Under the pieces are notes generated by a model. That model made no database searches. It was not told the origin of the DNA and was given only the letters and a program-made list of their open reading frames with translations. Both the position numbers and the translations under genes were made by a program. Positions 60,776 through 64,000 of a stretch of 64,000 nt of DNA are shown in pieces. This DNA is from Arenicola marina (taxonomy: Eukaryota; Annelida; Polychaeta; Arenicolidae). The stretch is taken from assembly GCA_964019135.1 (NCBI GenBank), contig OZ025253.1:6143059-6207058 (forward strand). Direction: 5' to 3'. How positions within the stretch are numbered: the stretch's first letter is position 1; every line of letters begins with the position of its first letter.

Positions 60776-62342
60776 GGCATACACAATTACGAATATTAAT
60801 GTTCATACCGGCAAGCTGTCTTGCGTTCCTTATTTAGACGAATGCACCAAAGAAATGATATGAAGAGTGCCCCAGTTCAGGCCTTGGTCAAGTCGAAGAT
60901 AAGAACGACACAGCCATGTTTTTTTTTTCTTAGTAACGAACCGACTGATACATGTACAAGTCTTACCCAACATAGATCGCCTTGCTCCATGAAACCAAAC
61001 CCCAGGAAATAGTCGCCCAGAACGGAAAGCCAGCTGTTCTGACACTAATGTAGGTAATTTAGAGACGGACGATGACATTAATGGCGAGGGTGAGATATGT
61101 GCTGCTACAGTTGATGAAGGGCCAATACAATTCTAACGCCATCCAAAACTCGAGTTATTACTATTATTAAGAGTTGAATTTAAATTTGACTCTGTCTCAC
61201 ATAGGGCTGCTGGGCGTTAACATCACTTCTTGGTTCTTTGGTTTAACTTTCGAATACAACGAATTAAATTGTTTCGCGATTACAAGCCTTGCCAGATGTT
61301 GTGAGGGACTCGCCTTCTTCGCGCTTATCAAGTATGTCGTAACCAAAAAACGGCACGCCCACCTAGCCCACCTAGGCAGCCAGACGGCTGGGCCATTACT
61401 TGGGACTTTGAACCCGATACTCGCTCGCATATATCAGGTGCGGTTTAGTACTGAATACTGCCCCTATGTATACGTTTGACAAGTTTTTCTTGCTATAACT
61501 GGTGTACACGGTGCGCAATATTCTCTCTGAATGTGGGTATCGGGATGTCTACGAAACTAAATTACCCTGTGATGTCGCCCGAATAAACTTACGAATATCC
61601 CAAATGCAAGAAAGAGAATGGAGACAAACTATAGCGAAAAATTCAAAGCTACAATTTTATAACAATTTTAATTTGATTGCAACGTTGAAGACTACGTTAC
61701 AAGAAATCTAACTCAAGGCGAGCGGTCTGTCGTAGCGCAATTAAGGATGGGCGTGTTACTATTGAGAGTGGAAACGGAACCATTTGACAACACATTTGTG
61801 AGAGGAACGTAGGCCTATATGTTTATTTTGTGAAGATAACGTGATGGAAACTGAGCTTCAATTTGTATTTGAATGTAACTGTTATAACGAATTTCGGCAT
61901 GACTGGTTGTACAATGTACATAGTTGATGCCCTACCTTCAGTACTTTCACTAGAGATCAACAACTAATTTACATAATTAGTTTAACCATTGTTGACGTCA
62001 ATTAGCAAAATACACCAGACACTGTTTAGGAAAGGGGAAGACCGCACAATAACGAAGTAACCAGATTCGTGAAAGCTAATAGATTTTCTTAGACTAGAGG
62101 GACTTCTAACACAACTACAATTGTGATAATCTTGAAAATGAAACAATCAACTATATAACACTTGAGGCAAAACGCTTCATACTCCTGGAAAAAACGGGAA
62201 GGAGATCAACCAAACTTGCATAATTTTATCCTCCAACTCCCGGCATAGGTACGTTTCGATCAACAAATTGTGTTGTCAAGTGTCGGTATTGTCTTGCTAT
62301 TGTTGTGATTGCCAATGTCTGTCTGTCTTGTAATGTCATAAG

Positions 62343-62375
<33 letters not shown>

Positions 62376-62539
62376 CAATACTTTCGATGATGTCAATCTG
62401 AAGTTGTATTTTGATATAATAACGGCTTATATGTTACATGTGTTATGAGTTGTTGAATTGCATATGTAGATATGAATATATTATCAATATAAAATAAAAA
62501 TTTAAATCAAATCAAAATATTCCCGGGATAATGAAATGA
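60776..62539. other. Upstream region, unit 3, no gene recognised
   Basis: Equivalent of 14721-16460. Similarity returns from unit 2-like to unit 1-like near 62.1 kb. (TA)n at 62350-62376. Confidence 0.5.
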
Positions 62540-62999
62540 AGTTGGGGGGCACTTGCTCAAGATGCAGGTGCCAGGGTTCGAACCCATGACCTGTTGAATT
62601 GCATTCGGTTAGGTTTGGTTAAGTTTTAAGTAAGTTTCAACCTCTGTAGGCTATATCGCGACAGTGGGAAGGATCAATGCAGAGAGGAGCCATGTCTCCT
62701 GGAGTAAATCTATACTCTTGGCAAAAGAACAATATGGGATCGTACATCTTGCACAAACATAAATATTATGCCACATGTGAGGTTCGAACAACGCACAGGT
62801 CACTTTGGCTGGCCTAGTAGAGCACAATTGACAATCGACGAACGTGTGACCCACTAGGCCACTTTGTGAGCTCCAAGCCCTCGGCTTTGGTGCACGTCAA
62901 GGATGAATGGATGAAACAGTTCCGATATTAGGTACCCCCCCGAACCCGGATTCTAACCCAGGATCTACGGTCTAGCGCGCTAACCATTACGCCAGAGCC
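62540..62999 (-). mobile_element. Cluster of tRNA-derived SINE pieces, unit 3
   Basis: Same three segments: B box near 62574-62584, A plus B pair at 62771-62870, and the tRNA-spaced piece at 62934-62999. Confidence 0.65.
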
Positions 63000-64000
63000 T
63001 TATTATGTGCGTATGCAATGACACTACAACGAAAACTCATATACGCAAAGCTTTTCCACTCCGTCTCAAAACACTTGAATAAAAAGGCTTGAATTGTAAG
63101 TGCCCAGGAGGGGAAGGGCATCGTGAGTTGAGTGTTAAATTAGAGAAGTCCTAACCATCGATAAAAACCGTCGTTAAAAGGTTGAAGGGAAAAACTATTT
63201 CTCAAACCTTTCGTGTCCTATAGATGTCAATGTTAAATAACTGCCAGAATAAAACAATTCCAAGTAACATAACCGTTGTTAATACAAAATAAATGTTCTT
63301 AAAATATACCTTTTATACTGTAACACAAATGTTATTCAACTAGGCTTAATGTAAAATAACTGCTATTGAACTAGGTTTAATGTAAAATAAATGTTATTAG
63401 AATACGCTTAATGTAAAATAAATGTTATTAAGATAGGCTTAAAGTAAAATAAATGCTATTAAGATAGGCTTAATGTAAAATAAATATGATTAAAATAAGC
63501 TGTGGGTAACATTAATTTATGTCAAGTACATTGAATGTAAAGTCAAATTGACATTACATATTTGACATTAAAGTAAGTTGTCATATTAGCGTTCAGATAC
63601 TAAGTAGGCGTAGCCACGAGGAAGGGGGTTATATCCGCCAGCAATATATACGCCACTAAATAATGAATACCACTGAGTGACCGCCTCACTTTCTATGAAT
63701 ATCTGAACGCCGATACCACACCTGAATGGAGTCCGGTGGCAGTAGGTTCGCATTTCTAAGAGTTGACATCTAATAATTAACTAATAAAGTCAACACCATG
63801 TGACATGAAAAAGACGCACACACGCAAAAGCAGCTGGTATAAAGTTTGTCCTTGTCCGATATCTCATTATGGACATTGAAAACTCGGACTTTCGCGCATG
63901 ACGTCAGGCTAATTATAGGCTATTTTTAGACCACACCCCCATGGAGTGGGCGCTGACTGCATGCCTCCAGTTATTACTCCCCACAACGTGCTCGGGCTCA
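63000..64000. other. Window end, inter-gene region of unit 3
   Basis: Equivalent of 16918-17920. Only the 31-bp array stands out; nothing coding. Confidence 0.5.
63321..63498. repeat. 31-bp AT-rich array, unit 3
   Basis: Same copies in the same order; no change in copy number. Confidence 0.85.

Larger units (their letters stand above)
47641..64000. repeat. Segmental tandem duplication, unit 3 (partial, runs off the window)
   Basis: Third unit, cut by the window end at the equivalent of about 17920 in unit 1. It carries the damaged gene copy 3. Its affinities are mixed: most of it matches unit 1 best, but about 57.2-62.1 kb matches unit 2 best. Confidence 0.95.

Overview
The window is eukaryotic, most likely from an aquatic invertebrate. 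Its genes are split by introns with GT-AG borders, it carries LINE and tRNA-derived SINE sequence, and much of it is tandem repeat. No operons, ribosome binding sites, CRISPR arrays, rRNA or intact tRNA genes were seen. The one recognisable gene family (FkbM-type methyltransferase with an N-terminal membrane anchor) is expanded in arthropods, molluscs and cephalochordates; the species cannot be named from sequence alone.

The window is a head-to-tail tandem duplication of one large unit: unit 1 = 1-22589, unit 2 = 22590-47640, unit 3 = 47641 to the window end (partial). By eye the units are nearly identical outside the tandem arrays. Unit order, low to high coordinate: short lead; 43-bp minisatellite (5.7, 10.3 and 4.6 kb in units 1-3); nine-copy 37-bp array made of tRNA A-box-like 5' halves; the minus-strand gene in three coding exons; a 67-bp minisatellite abutting its first coding exon; a (GA)n tract; a decayed LINE reverse-transcriptase fragment; a cluster of tRNA-like SINE pieces; a 31-bp AT-rich array; other small repeats; then the next unit.

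The gene reads 130 + 65 + 124 codons with both introns in phase 0, giving a 319-residue type II membrane protein with an FkbM (Methyltransf_21) domain. Copies 1 and 2 are intact. Copy 3 has an in-frame stop at codon 158, an 18-bp deletion in its last exon and a weaker first donor, so it looks like a young pseudogene. Copy 2 has a 5'-truncated LINE insertion (14-bp target duplication, poly(A) tail) about 120 bp beyond its stop codon.

The most unusual aspect is how the minisatellites relate to splicing of this gene. The 39-bp intronic array runs into the 5' splice site of the middle exon; its units repeat both the palindromic CRE octamer TGACGTCA and, on the sense strand, a donor-like AGAGGTAAG. 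The 67-bp array ends next to the acceptor of the first coding exon and supplies a CTGAC branch-point match 26 nt from the AG. The 43-bp array carries a pyrimidine tract plus CAG (acceptor-like) in most units on the same strand. Unit 3 also appears mosaic: an approximately 5-kb tract around its first coding exon resembles unit 2, while both sides resemble unit 1.
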